Position numbers and translations under genes: made by a program
NCBI GenBank assembly: GCA_013397865.1
Contig: VZTI01003765.1
Span: forward strand, 433,473-497,472
DNA: 64,000 nt
Source of the DNA: Struthidea cinerea
Taxonomy: Eukaryota > Chordata > Aves > Passeriformes > Corcoracidae
Direction: 5' to 3'
Notes under the pieces: model-generated
What the model saw: the letters and a program-made list of their open reading frames with translations, nothing else
Database searches by the model: none
What the model was told of the DNA's origin: nothing
Shown here: positions 36,265-49,440 of the stretch, piece after piece
Numbering within the stretch: position 1 is the stretch's first letter
Layout of the letters: each line of letters opens with the position of its first letter

Positions 36265-38135
36265 CATTTAAAAATTTTCCAGCAACATGTTGTTGATTTT
36301 TCTTCCTTAGAGAGTGTCAAATTAGTAAAAACTGAAAATAAGGAGGAAAAAAAAATCAAGAGCTTGCCAGTTTTGACAAAGCTTTACTGGGAAGATGATT
36401 CAGGGGCCCAGATTGGAATTCCTGGAAAAACAGAAAGCAAGTGACCTCCTCATCTCACCTCTTCTTAGAGGAGCCAGTACTGTTCTCATGCACTGGAGGA
36501 GGCTGTGGTTGAAATCCCTGCTCCAGCAAAAGTTTTGCATAAAGACAAGCTTGTGCTACTAGGTAATGTCACGATAACTGGGGCCATCACCTGGGGTTAA
36601 AAAAGGTTGGTTTTTTGTTGGTACTGCACAGAGCACAGATGGGGGCCTGGCTTCCCCACTACTTGATAATTTCCTCACCAGTAGACTCTGCTGTCCCAGG
36701 GAGAAAGGGATTGAGATTCTCTCTCTGGCTTTACGTTCACAAATTTGAAAGGTTTTGAGGTTGTTCTCAGCAGAAAGGAAAATAGAAAAAATATTTTATG
36801 TCCTAAACAGATAGGAAATCCATTTGCTGCCCAGCTCCTTCTGAAAGCAGCGCAATTTCTTACTGTCTGTGTCCTCTGATAAGTGGGTACTCTTGCTTTT
36901 AAATAACTCCTGTAACATCTTTTGTGATGTTTAACGAGTTAGCACTTCTCCTTTGGGGCTGGTACTTCCTCTGATCTGGCTGGAAGTGTGGAAAGGCAGC
37001 TGTATGAAGGTTCTTTGTGCCCTGGAGCTTGGGGTATCACAAGGAGCAGCCATTAGGCAGCTTCCTCCAACCTCAGCTGCAGCAGCAGCTATGGAGCTGT
37101 TTGCTCCACAGATAATAATTAGATTTTGGTTGTGCTTCCTCTACACAGCACTTCCCTATAGTGATATAATCAGCTCTGCCAACTTTCTACGCCTCCCAGG
37201 ACTCTCCTGGAGAAAGGGAATCCTCCAGCTGGACAGGGAATGCAAGCAGCAAGCAAGTATACACCACTGCACCAGGATTTAATTCTGTCAGGATGAAATA
37301 TTCAGAAATATTATGAATTTGATTATTTCTTTGCACTGGAAATTTTAAAATATACCCCACTATAAGTCAAATTGCTCTTGGCTTCTCTTTAGTAATTCCC
37401 CATTATTTGTTGGAAATTATGTCGTATCCAAAGGACTGAAACAAATTGATCCTGGGAATTCTGCATTTAGTCATGAAACTACTGTGTTTGAGCTTTCGTC
37501 TGACATACCAGGTGGGGCAATGACTGGTGACGGTGATTGTTGTGTTAATCAAACCACTGAATTGCTAAATTATTTCTAATCTTTTATTCCACTTTTCTTG
37601 GAAGAGGTTTCTTTGACAAGCAGGTGTTTCTTTCCAAGATCATAATCAGTGCGGAAACATAGGGTGGCTTGGAGCTGTCACATTTCCACCAAAAGTATTT
37701 CATTACTACTCTGTTAGTCTGTGTCCACTTAATGAGATTTCTATAGATCATGAGACCCACTTAGTATGTCCTTAACCCCATAATGATAGGAAATGGTGCT
37801 CTCGACTGCCAGACTGATTTCCCTCATGAGGGTCATAATGTTAAAATTTCCTTTCCAAAACCAAGAGCCATATGTTGCCACAAGGAACTGCCATCGGTTG
37901 CTTGAATGAGTCAGTGCCCTGAATTTTATGACAACTGGAATGGCTACTATGGTTGAAATGAAACTTTTCAACTTCAGGGGTTGCAGTCACAAAGGAGGTT
38001 AGTGTCTGGACTTACGTGGAGCGTGCCAGTGCAGAACTGAGCTCATTTCCTACCTCAGATCTGGCATTTCTTCAGGAGCAGAAGGAAGAGGATTTCGCAT
38101 CTGTTCCTTCTTGCATAGAGGAAAGCATGCTTATT
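36265..38135. other. Unique non-coding DNA
   Basis: No gene or repeat recognised. A GCAGCAGCAGC stretch near 37078-37090 gives a short alanine run inside a 109-codon frame (36953-37282). The frame lacks recognisable homology or splice context. Confidence 0.5.
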
Positions 38136-38139
38136 AACT

Positions 38140-38366
38140 GTATTTCTTCACTGAAAGGGTTGTCAGGGGTTGGAACAGGCTGCCAAGGAAAGTGGTGGAG
38201 TCACCATCCCTGGAAATGTTCGAGAAAGGACTGGATGTTAGTGCCATAGTATAGTTGATATGATGGTGTTCGGTCAAAACTTAGATTCAATGATCTTGAG
38301 GGCCTCGGTCAAAATTTAGGTTCAGTAATCTTGAGGGCCTTTTCCAATCTTTATGATTCTATGAAA
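38140..38366 (+). mobile_element. CR1 LINE 3' end with internal tandem duplication
   Basis: Contains ggttggaacaggctgcc, then gtggtggagtcaccatccct, and ends tatgattctatg, which is the CR1 3' UTR and terminal repeat of a subfamily with the 'gagtcaccatccctgg' block. The only other feature is a 35 bp tandem duplication (38272-38306 and 38307-38341) just before the end, repeating the block that normally occurs once ('tcgatgatcttgagggcc'). Confidence 0.9.
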
Positions 38367-38369
38367 AGA

Positions 38370-41300
38370 CTCAAAACCTTCAGCTGCAATGATGCCCAAG
38401 TCACTTTGTTCACTGAATTTTGTAAAACACAGTTTAATAAAATCTGTCACTACTGCCAATATTTGCACAGAGAGAAAAGAAAAAAATTATTAATGGGAGC
38501 CATTTATCTCCCTTTATTTGCATTATTATCAAACAGCTATTTCAGGATGAGGCAAAGATGGGGGAGTTGTTTGTTTTGGGTTTTGATTTTTTGATTTTTA
38601 TCTTTCCAGGCTCAGGCAATTTTGTGAGCCTGCAGCTGTAACTCCAGGAAGAAACAGGTGAAATGAAAACTAAATTGTCAAGTAATGTAAAGATAACAGA
38701 GCACTGTTTTCCAGCCCCCAAAGCAGGAGTCTTGAGAGACAGATAAACAGGAATGAAATCCTGCAAAATAAGTTATAGTGCCTGTCTGTGGTGGTGCAAT
38801 TGACTGTTGTTATATATTCATATGAGGTGTAGGAAAGCATTTAGTCTGTTCTTGCCATTAAGAGAATTAATGATGCAGATCCCCATTTCCCAGTAATTAA
38901 TTGCAACTCTTTCTGCTCTGGTATGTTTATAAGGCTTTACTGACATTCCGAGAAAGAAGGAGAAGCTTAGCACAAAGCACGACTGAAGAAAAGTCACTTT
39001 TACCCCAGGGTTTGCTTTGGCTTTTGGTTTGTGACATGTAATGGGACAGATTTGGTAATGGTTTGGTGCAGTACGGACACAGCCTATTTGACTTCAGAAA
39101 CTCAATTCACTTGTATTGGCTGACTGATTGTCAAATCCAGCTTTTCACAGATTCCAAAAAAAAACCCCAAAGCTTCAAAAGAGAACCATTTTTTTTAATC
39201 CCTGTAAATACATAACCTTTAGACTTTTCCACAATGACTAGACCCTAACTTTCAGAGCCTACTCTTAATATTGTATTTCTTCATGTATTTCAGGCCATTG
39301 GAGGTTTTTTTCTCTTTCCCTCTCCCACTCCCAGTCTCTCTCACAGTCTAACATTCAAAGTGTCTACAATACCAAAAGTAAATATACTGTTGTTTTGTGC
39401 ATGTCATAGCTCTTAATCTGAGGGCCATGAACTCAGAAATGTGTTTCTCTTCTAACATAAAAGGATGGAAAAGGTAAGAACTTGTGTCATCTCTGAGGTG
39501 AACTTTGTGGAGCCATGCCAGTGCTCTGCTAAACAGAGGCCTGTAATGCAAAAATGTATTCCTGCAGGTAATTTTGTGATTAGGGGGAAGACCAGAGATT
39601 GATGGATTATAGGTCTGACTCAAAATTCATTGAAGTCAGAGGAGAGATCTTCAATGATTTTAGTAAATGCTCTTTTTTAAAGTATGAATTGGTGACAAGC
39701 CAAACTTGGGCTTGAACTCTCTCAGAATTTGGGAATCAGTTGAGATATGATGTAGTTGAGAACTGTGAGTAACATTTGACTCTAGAGCCCTAAATTCAAG
39801 AAATGTCTGTGTTGCTCCAAAGCTCCAAAGTTTGCTTTAGTCTCTGGTGTAAAGATCTATGATACTTTACTGTGCTAAGTTTTACAGCAGGAATTTGCAG
39901 GATGCACCACAATCAATTTCTTTCAGGCGATAAAGGGATAGAAACTCAAACTGTCAGTAGGTTGGGTTTCTTGGGTAACAGGGTAGATAATTATGTGAAT
40001 TGTCCGTATGAATGGCCAAGTATTGTTACATAGGGCACAGAAAACAGCCTGTTCAAACTATGGTGTGTTACCCTGCAAGTAGTCACACAGATTTTCAAAG
40101 CGTCGATTACTGTTCCAGTGCTGGTTTTCCATGGGAGCTATAGTAGCCAGTGCAGCTGGAAACACGATCTTGTAAAAGGAACAGAGGTTACTTCAAGGTA
40201 ATCTCCATTTAAAAACAAGTTCCACCACGCAAGAAGTTGCATGGCTTGTGTTGTAAGTCATAATATCAACCTTTTTTTAGTTAAATTTGGGGTTACTGAG
40301 GGCACAGCTTTACACTCTCAAATGCTGGGTCGTTCAGAAGTAGGTTATTCTCCAATTTGGTCTTGGCAAATCATTCACTCTTGTTTATACAACTTTGCCA
40401 GTAATCTAGACAGCTCATATAGCACTGCCCCAGAGGTGCTGAATTGTGTCAGATTCAGAACACACTGATGACGTGCCGAGTAGAATCCACCACATTTTCA
40501 TCTGATGCGTGAATCTTTCAGTGTCCTCAAAAGTGTGCAAACGAAATAATTTTCTAAAGGCACGCACTGCAACATTACTGTGGAACTGTAGATTTGTTAA
40601 TCTATGTTTAACATATGTAATACTTTTTAATATATATAAAATAAGGACATGCAACACCTCTGGGTGCTTTTGTTAAGAATTTCAGTATATGGGACAAGAA
40701 GTGTTTCTTAGAATTGAAAAGTAAGGCTTTATGGGATGTGTGAGTCTCCATAACTTATTTGCTAGTTTGTAAAGTTTGGATGGATGAAATTTGTTCTACA
40801 TTTCCAAAACATTGTGCTTGGGGTATTTTTGATAGCTGTTTCCTCTGTGGAGCTTTCTCAGTTAATTTGGTTTGACTATTGGCGTTTTCTAAGTATAAAA
40901 AAGGATACATCTTGTAATTTTTTTAAGGTAAAATAAATATTTCTTAAAACATTAAATACTTACATGTGGATACAAATATTTGTTAAAACGTGCCTTTAAA
41001 GGCCAATACTAATTCCCTGTCATGTATTAAATCCATTCTTCCTTACGGAATATGCTGTCCTGAAACACAAGTATAGATGATTTTAAAGACTGTGCTTAAC
41101 CCGTCACAAAGCACAAGCCATGAAGAAGATGGTGAAATCTTCTTCAGAGCTTCAAATCTTTTACAACTGAGCTTTCAGGTTACTAGAGAGTACCTGTGCC
41201 ATTTCCTGTTAAAATCCAATTCATTGTGAAGAATCCATGGGTGATTCTTTCATGCTTTCATCTCCCTTACTAACAGCCATCACAAACTGGATAAACTGAA

Positions 41301-41875
41301 GATGATGAAAATTTTATTTTTCTTTCTACGTCTTATTGTCAGTGCTAAATAAATAAATCAGTTTCACTGTCAGGGGGGAAAAAAAAGAGGAAAAGTAAAT
41401 ACAGCTGTAATTGTAAACATTTGTGACATGAGTTATAGACATGGGATGCCAGAATTTGTAATCTTGAAAGAGTATGTTTTTATAGTACAGAACTTAATAC
41501 TGCAAAACTGAGTAATAGCATAGAAACTCATATGACTTCTCTTCCATGATGCTAAAAGCATACTCAGCCTATCCACTTCCAAGCAAGACAGAGTAACTTC
41601 TTCAAAAGCATGATACCTTTTCTGAAATGTTCTTATTTTGTTGAATTGTGAGGACACAAGTTTCTGCTGTTACACCAATTACTCAGTGGATATAGTGTTT
41701 TGGAAATAGCATTTTGTTTTCACTTGGGTAAAACCATATTAATTATTGTTCTTAATTAATATTAAGATTTGTTTAGGCTGTTGCCATCAAAATTTCCATT
41801 ATTGCAACATTATTTTATCTGATGATAAATGCAATAATTTCACCCTACCTTAATTCACTGAAGTATCTGTTGCTG
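38370..41875. other. Unique non-coding DNA
   Basis: AT-rich sequence without gene-like structure. It holds one possible ancient palindromic repeat fragment (39609-39662). Open frames are under 95 codons and unsupported. Confidence 0.5.
39609..39662. repeat. Possible fragment of ancient amniote palindromic repeat
   Basis: aggtctgactcaaaattcat and attgaagtcag match the 'gatccaaaacccattgaagtcaatgg' part of the reptilian palindromic repeat group. Confidence 0.4.
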
Positions 41876-41879
41876 TTTC

Positions 41880-42420
41880 CAAGTTTCCAAGCCCTCAGCT
41901 TTGAGGTTTTACCATTCTCTTTGCATCCTTCCGCCATCTTACTTGAGGGTATGGCACTTAGATTAATGTTAAAGATCTTTCATGATCTATCTCCTTCATC
42001 TGTCACCTTGCCTTTGGTTCATCGCTCACACCATCTTGCATCGCCTGCTTGCTAGAGAAGCCCGCTTGTACTTCATCCCACACACTATAATACATACACA
42101 TACACATATATGCGTGTGTACCTGCTCAGACTGGGTCTCCATAAATACCTTAAAGGTTTTCTGCTTTTCCAGATCCTTCTGTAAAACTCATGCCAGGATA
42201 AAGTACCCATCATGCTGCCTATTGTGTCCTTCTTGTCCCCCATTTGTTGTCACTCTATAAAACTTGGAGCAGAAGACATCTGAAGCAGGGTCTCTCTTTT
42301 CCCTTGTTCTCTTTCCCTATGGAGTCTAGCACACCTTAAGTCCTGATCAGGTTGGTCTTTCCTGAAACTGTGATAATGAATATGTAATCCAAGTGGTTAT
42401 AATGGTTGTTGTTGCTCATG
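41880..42420 (+). mobile_element. L2-like LINE 3' fragment
   Basis: The plus strand encodes a decayed peptide (ALRLMLKIFHDLSPSSVTLP) resembling the end of the L2 reverse transcriptase ORF ('...yKaLhdlaP.yL'). After the ORF comes a long 3' region ending in ctataaaacttggagcagaa and tggagtctagcacacctta, corresponding to the L2 tail ('ctgtaaactcttcggggcag', 'gcgcctagcacactttgggc'). A CA/TA-rich microsatellite has expanded inside it at about 42090-42120. It is an old fragment predating birds. Edges are approximate. Confidence 0.6.
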
Positions 42421-42424
42421 CATG

Positions 42425-44020
42425 TGGTGTAAGTGTGTAAAGGACTCCTCCAGTGTACATTCACACTGTGTTTCCATACAGCACATTTTCTGTGGGTTCT
42501 TCAGCTTCTCCAGGTTTACTGCTGTTGGGAGCAGGCCTGCCAAAATAAGAGGTCATTGCAGTCATAAGAAACTAAGTTCAAAAGAGAGCTAGGTTAGACA
42601 TTGACACATAGTCATACTTGTGAAATTAACTTTTAAGAAAGTATTTGAAATCTAAAATATTTGTTACCGACAGCATCTTGTAATTATTCACTTATGATTA
42701 AGAAGGGGTTTTCCTCTGTGTCTTTTAACTAAGATGAAAGTAAATGTACCTTTAGTTTGAGCTATCATGTGGAACCAGAACAATTTCTGAACTTGTCTCT
42801 CTGTCCTTTAGAAATTATATACCCTTTTGTACGTGCCTGTTACGTTGCTTACCGTATGTACTCACTGTGAAGTTTTCTGCCTACATGGGCGTTTCAATTA
42901 TTAATTTTAATTTCTTTCTCTAAGTGTTGTGGGGCTACAATTCAATTTCCATTTACTTCACTGGAAGCTGGATTAGACCCTATGAAATGGTCAGTCAGGG
43001 GTTCTTTGATTAAAGAAAAAATAAATTTACTGTCAGGCAAGTTGAAGATGTAAGTGGAAGGGACAGCATGCTCGGGCTTGTACGAGGTTATTGCCTTCTG
43101 TATGGTTTCAGGAAAAGATTAGCTGGAGGCTATTACTTATCTGAATAACTCCCTCTATAATGTCTAGCCATTAGCTACGTGAGCAGGGAACTTACAGTGT
43201 TATTTCCCACTCTTGTATTTAGTTAATGCAAAAATTTGCAAACTGGCTTGTTCATGACATGTAAGTTACGTCGAAGGCAGTATTTGGTGTGAAATACATG
43301 AGAATTGTTTGGAGTGGTATACAGTCTATAAGCCTCAGGACTCAGCCCCTGTATCAGTGACTTCTCTGCTCCTGGAGTCACAGTATTTTCTGACTCCATT
43401 GTCCTGTGCTATGATTAAACAGGAATCTGTTTGCTGAAGGATTTCTACAGCTGTAAAACTAAGCAGGACTCATGTACAGAGAAGTGAGCAGCACATCATA
43501 AATAAAGAACAGTTTATTCACAATCTCTCCAGTAGCTGATAAACCTATCAGGCACAGGAGGGCTTTCAGAACAGGAAACTTCTGTGAAGGACAGAAGCTA
43601 GTTTGGGATCAATGATTTATCATTGCATGTTGTGTAAAAACAGCAGCATGCTGACACATCTGCAGAGCCTGATATACAAAGCTGTTGAAGAGTTTTTCCC
43701 AGAAAACTTAAGAATAAGAAAATATTGATCTCTAGTTGACTTCTGCTTGCCTCTTACTCATATCTAGGTAAGCAAGGAGTTTGCTGGCCCAAGAGATGTC
43801 ACAGGAGGGAGGTCTGGTCAGAAGCCAGGACCCTGTGGAAACGTGTGGAAACAAAAGCAATCTTCCCCGCCCTCGAGAAATGTTTGTCAGCTGCATACTG
43901 TCTGACCTGCTCATTGGATCAGCATAAAGGGATAGGGACATTAGTGCTCTCCCATATTCTTTACGGAAGTTGTGAACAGGGAGCTGCTATCAGCAGCAGT
44001 ACAAACTGATGCATTCCTTT
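42425..44020. other. Unique non-coding DNA
   Basis: No gene seen. A short stretch (42944-42984) containing ggaagctggattagacccta may be another ancient palindromic repeat fragment. The remainder is nondescript AT-rich DNA. Confidence 0.5.
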
Positions 44021-44024
44021 GGCT

Positions 44025-44687
44025 CCAGCTGAACATGAGCCAGCAACGTGCACTCACAGCCCAGAAAGCCAGTTGTATCCTGGGCTGCATCCCAAGCAGT
44101 GTGGGCAGCAGGGTGAGGGAGGGGACTCTGCCCCTCTACTCCTCTGCCCCTCTACTCTCTTCTGCTGAGACCCCTCTGGAGCACTGCATCCAGCTCTGGG
44201 GTCCCCAGCACAGAAAGGACATCAACCTCCTGGAGCAAGTGCAGAGGAGGTCACCAAGATGATTACAGGAATGGAGCGCCTCTCCTATGAGGAAAGGCTG
44301 AGAGAGTTGGGATTTCTCAGCCTGGAAAAAAGAAGGCTCCAGGGAGACCTGATTGTGGCCTTCCAGAACCTGAAAGGAGCCTACGAGAAAGATGTAGAGG
44401 GACTATTTAACAAGAGCATGTAGTGACAGGACAAGGAGGAATGGCTTCAAACTGGCAGAGAGTAGGTTTAGATTAGATATTAGGGAGAAATTGTTTACTG
44501 TGAGACACTGGAACAGGTTGTCCAGAGAAACTGGGGATGCCCCATCCCTGGCACTGTTCAAGGCCAGGCTGGATGGGGCCCTGGAGCAACCTGGTCTAGT
44601 GGAAGGTGTCCCTGCCCATGGCAGGGGTTGGAACTGGAAGATCTTTAATGTCCCTTCCAACCCAAACCAATCTATGATTCTGTGATC
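44025..44687 (+). mobile_element. CR1 LINE, 5'-truncated, end of ORF2 plus 3' UTR
   Basis: The longest CR1 of the window on the plus strand. It begins in late ORF2 with agctgaacatgagccagcaa. It continues through the peptide HCIQLWGPQHRKDINLLEQVQRR, here quoted only as HRKDINLLEQVQ, and then the 'cctatgaggaaaggctgaga' block. The full 3' UTR follows with 'ctgttcaaggccaggctgga', and it ends in ctatgattctgtgat. ORF2 is broken by frameshifts. A 15 bp segment is tandemly repeated (44126-44140 and 44142-44156). It is similar in subfamily to the minus-strand copy at 5.6 kb. Confidence 0.95.
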
Positions 44688-44689
44688 AG

Positions 44690-46420
44690 TGCCAAAGGTC
44701 CTTGTTACCATCACTGTCTCTGTGGAGAAAAGTCTGTGTGCATCAGATGTCAAAAAAAGGCCCTGAAGTTGTGTGTGGCTGTTCCTTTTTTCTGGGTTTT
44801 GGATGGGTTTTTTAACGAGTTGGGAAAGAGAAAAAAAAAGGCACATAAGAATTGTTAGTAATTTTGAAGAAAATGAAAGTAAAAGCTTTTCAAAAGGAGT
44901 GTGTGAATTTCCAGATGGCCCCAGACTATTGGAACATATTTTGTAAAGGAAGAACGTGTGAAGTTTCTTCTTTATATGGTGGACAGTTTTGTGTATGAGG
45001 CCCTATCTCAGCCTGCCTGTTTTTCCTTAAATTACTAATCCACAGAAGTAACTGATTAATTTGATTAGGATTGGTGAGAGATATATTTTCTAGGTAAATT
45101 TTCCTCCCTACCACATGAGGAATGCTGAAGACTACCTCATATCCGGTTTTAACCATGTAGAAGTGCAAAACTCTCTCCTTTTGAGGTAAAGAGCAGAGAA
45201 GATTGGAACATATTCTTCTTTCACCTCACCAGAGAGACAGAGTAACACACATGCACACTGAATTTCAATTTTAAACAGTGAGACAGTGCAACCTGGCAGA
45301 GGCACGGTAAAATGATGAAGCTCATTGCATAAATAGCTTATGCTTATTATTGGCTGCACAGCCATTTAAACTGGAAAATTCCCTTTTTCCCCAAGCTAAC
45401 TGTAGTTTTCCTCTGATTGTTTGATTGTTTTTTTTGTTTTTTTTTTTTCTCTTCTGGTATGTCTTAAAGAGAAAAGAGAGAAAAGAAACCTCCATCAGTA
45501 GAGTAGCCTAGCATAGCAGGATCCAGATTAGCAGCATGGGTACCTTGGAGATTAGGTATGTACTTTTTCCTTGAAAAAATGTCTAAAGGGTATGAACAGA
45601 TTCAGGGGTTGTTATTGAAAGGATTAAGTTCAGCTTGTTTCTAGAACAAACTTGAACAAAGACCAATCTATTTTGTTCATCTTTCATAAAAAGATTAAGC
45701 AGACTGCTTTATTCTGCATTACAGTAGTCACACATTAAAAAATTCTTTCCAGAGCAAAGGCACTTTTTTTATTCTATTAAAAAAAAAAATAGAAAAATCT
45801 GTAAGCAGGAATGGACAGGAACTGCTACGTTCCTTGTCTAATCCAGTGTGAACACGTTGCTCTTCAGTTTGAAGGCGGTTGGCAACTTTTTGGCAGGAAT
45901 ATTATTTATTTAATTAATTAGTGTGAAAAGAACAGTTTGGCTTGTTTTCCTACTCTGCTTACAATCATGAGTTTTCCCTGCTGGATGCTCCATCGTTTCT
46001 TACATACCATTTTTGCAACCTACTTTAAGCCAATGCATGATGCCTTCCCTTCAATTTTGTGAACCAAGTTAAATCATGAATAAACTTACTCTCTCTGACT
46101 GTCAGATGCTCTAGCAGATCCTATGGTTTTATTGCTAAGCCATTAAGAGACTTTTTTTTTTTCACCTAAAACTTCCCTGGACTGGGTTCTGGCCAGAGGC
46201 AGTTTCCCCAGCTCATAAGTTTCATATTTTGCATGGAAGAGAGCCTCCAAATAAGCCCTGGCCCTCCCCTCTGGGAGCCCCACAGTCCATCAGTTTTCGG
46301 CACAACAGCCTGATCAGCAGAGATTGTCAGCTACATTGGGACACTCCATCAATTTAATGTGGAGACAGAAGCCCTTTGGGAGTACCTGGTGGTGGTGTGG
46401 GGGAGAATTACAGAGACCAG
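44690..46420. other. Unique non-coding DNA
   Basis: AT-rich with T and A runs (45432-45451, 45780-45789). No gene or repeat family recognised. Confidence 0.5.
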
Positions 46421-46423
46421 ATT

Positions 46424-46474
46424 TCTGTTGGACTCGATGATCTTCCAACCCAAATGGTTCTATGATTCTATGAA
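46424..46474 (+). mobile_element. Minimal CR1 3' end
   Basis: Only about 50 bp of CR1 remain: gttggactcgatgatcttcc, then aacccaa and ttctatgattctatg. Severe 5' truncation of this kind is common for CR1. Confidence 0.85.
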
Positions 46475-46479
46475 AAACT

Positions 46480-47360
46480 AGGAAAAAAAGAAAGTGTAGT
46501 GAATGTATTCCTACAGGGAGGGTCTTTTCTTCATGAGTTATCTCATTCGTAATGGGCACCAGAAGCAGAGGGGAGTGCTCAGAGGGTAGGCACAGCAAGC
46601 AGAAGGAAATCATTATGTTGGATTTTTTTTCTTATCAGTTCTGCAACTTAAAACTACCCTGAAGAGACATGTTTCGACAGAACTCTTCACACTTCCAAAC
46701 AAAAGAGCTTTTCTCTCTTCCTCCCCCCCTGCCCTCCCCCTAGTTTGGATGTACGGCTGGAGAAAAATGATTGCAGGCATTGTCTGGCAACAACAACCGC
46801 AGAGTCTCTTCTGGAAACGTGTTGGGTCAGGTTCATGAGCGCGCACAGAAAGAGAGAGAGAGAAAGGGGGGGGAAAAAATCTCCCTGGCCAGATAAATAA
46901 CTCACTTTTGGAAGATGCTTCACCAGTGTTCCTGCTGTTCTGTAGCAGCCTCAGCCAAGATCCAGCTATGTCAGTTGTTTAGTCATTGGTACTGCGAGAG
47001 GTGATATCCTAACAAAAGTATGCAGTAACAAGCATTTAAAATGTGATGTTTTATTAGTTTTTCAGCAAATACAGGGAGATGCTAATGACTAATCTCTGCT
47101 CTTAATGTAATTCATGTTGTGAACATGAAAATGAGCAGAGGAATAATTTCTCAGAGTCTGGATCCTTTCACTGACCCTGTGTGTGTTTGCATTTAAACAA
47201 AAGAAACTAAATTTCTGCCCATGCATGGCTGGAGAAAAATACCTATAGTCTTGTCTGGGTAATGTGACAAAAGGGTTTAATGTAACCTAAGGAAATAATT
47301 TGAGTATAAAATGGGGAGCTGATTAGAGCAGTAAAATAATCAGATGTTAAAAGGAGCAAG
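46480..47360. other. Unique non-coding DNA
   Basis: Contains a CT/C-rich tract (46709-46743), an AG run followed by G8 (46851-46873) and otherwise ordinary AT-rich sequence. No gene recognised. Confidence 0.5.
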
Positions 47361-47366
47361 TACAGG

Positions 47367-47575
47367 AGAGTGTAACGGCTAAAAGCCCAGGAGTGGGAAT
47401 CAGGCCAGCTGGGGTTCTGCTTCCATTCAAGCATGCTGTGCAACTCTGAGTAAGTCAATAAACCTTGCAGTGCTTCAGCTCGACCATCTGTAGAATGGAA
47501 ATAATAAAAATATTATTCCCTGTCTCCCCAAACTGCAGCGAGACATTGAGATGAGTATTGAGTCAGAGTTCTGTG
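47367..47575 (+). mobile_element. MIR-like SINE
   Basis: Starts agtgtaacggctaaaagccc, continues gtgggaatcaggccagctgg, ggttctgcttcc, and the CORE-like gcaactctgagtaagtcaat. It ends with accatctgtagaatggaaat followed by an aataata run. The order and orientation match MIR from its tRNA-derived head through 'cctcatctgtaaaatgggg ataataata'. This is a nearly full-length, moderately diverged copy. Confidence 0.82.
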
Positions 47576-49423
47576 AGTTGAGAAAAGACAGATTTAAACT
47601 TCCCCAAAGTTCGGAAGTTTGCATCCCCTTCATTTCTATTTGGGAGGCTCAACTCCACTTCTGCAATTGTAAATCTGTTCTCCTCCCAGCTCTGTAGCTG
47701 GTTGGAGTCTGTTGGCCTTGCAGATGCATTTGTGTCCATGACGGTGTCACTATGAGTCAGAGAGGTGCGTTACACTTTGGGACCTGTGGCAACAGGGAAA
47801 ACGTGCACAGTTAGGGATGAAAAATGGAAGAGCAACCATGGGACTAGTAGTTAAATTCTTTACATACTTCAGAGCTCTCTCTCTCAAACAATCAACTCAA
47901 GACCCAAATCTCATGAACCCATGCTGTATACTTTTAATTATGACAGCATCTTTCTTCTTTGGCTTGTTTTGCAGCTGTGAGATGGAGTGAGCTCTAGAGC
48001 CCAGGCATCACCAAGACATATCTCTGTGCTTGTCCCCCTGCTCCCTGAGAAATGCCTTTGAAGGGGATGAGGAATGTTTACAGTGCGCGCATTTGCTCGC
48101 AGCCATAAGTCTTGGTTAGGGCTTAAGCGTGTGCAGCAAAGGGACAGTTGGGACACGTGAAATGCTATCCAAGTGAGCCTTGCTAAATTAGCTTTGAGTT
48201 GTTTCTAGCTATAAATTGTTTTTCCTCTTAAATTTCATCTCTGATTCTGGGTCGTAGCTGGAAACAGAAGTGCTGAAATACAAATCCAGGCTTCCTGGTG
48301 TATTTAGCTCAACATTGGAGTCTCCAGAGGTTGAGATAAGTTCCAGAGATTATTCCAATGGTTTGTTTGCTCGTTGAAAGTAATTTCCAGATCTCTGAGT
48401 AGTTCAGAAGGTGAAACAATCAATTAAATACACTCATGCGCATAGTCACATGCACAGAATATCCCCAAGGTGGTTAATGGGGGAAAATGTTTAAAAGGCA
48501 CCAGGAGCCCAGTTCAGGAAAGCTGCAAAAAACCACAGCAGTCTGGACATCCAGTCTCTTCAGAGGCTGCAAATGGAACTTCCCACGTCTTTTTTGTGTT
48601 ACATGCAAGCCAAGTAACAAGCAAAAGAGCAGCACAATTATTTTGTCAGAGTAAAATGTACATTTTCTGTAATATAAATTCATTCATTTTGCACTCCGAA
48701 GTAATTGTAGAAATAAATCTACACATGCGAAGTATTTTCCTTTTCCCTGCGTTCGGTTGGCAGTGGGGTTTTTTTCACATAAACCTCACTAAAAGTCAGC
48801 CATATGGGAAGGGCTTACAGTGTGTTGTAAACAGCAGGTTCAAATCAAGGCTAAACCAGTGCTCTTGCTCCAGCCAAAGCCACAGGGTGCTTCAAACTCC
48901 CATCTATTGCAATATTGGAAACAAACTACTGTGCAGTAAATTGTGAAGACTATTTTTTCATGTTGCTACTCTTATATTAATTCATTTTCTTTCAGCTATG
49001 GAGCCGGGTGAAAAATCTGAGACAAAACAAAAGGAGAAAGGAAACACTATTTTAGTTACAGAATAAGTTTTTTCATGTTCTTAAGTTCACGTTGCAAACT
49101 AATAACTTGAGAAGATCATTTATTTACATGGCCTAAAATTCTTTACTTCTTGATACATATTTTATTTTACATTTGGCAAGATGGCAGCTGAGTCCTGAAA
49201 ATCAGCTTGGCGTAGACACTGCAAAGCAATTTTATAGTTCTGAAGTGACTTAAAAAAAATTCCGCCTTTTATCTAATTCTGTGTGCTTTAATCCTGGTCC
49301 GTACATGCAGATTCTGTAACACTCAGTAGAATCTTTGGGAATTCTCCATGTAATAACTTTCCCATGAAGTTCTGAAAGCAGAGTTTTTGCCTCTCTTATC
49401 TTACTGTCAAATGATTAAATATC

Positions 49424-49440
49424 TTTTTTTTTTTTTTTTT
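49424..49440. repeat. Poly(T) run
   Basis: Seventeen consecutive T. No SINE or processed pseudogene could be recognised next to it on either side, so it appears to be a simple homopolymer. Confidence 0.9.

Noticed and set aside
48470..48946. 158-codon plus-strand open frame as a gene
   Set aside because: No homology recognised, no Kozak-like start or splice context, and the amino-acid make-up looks random.
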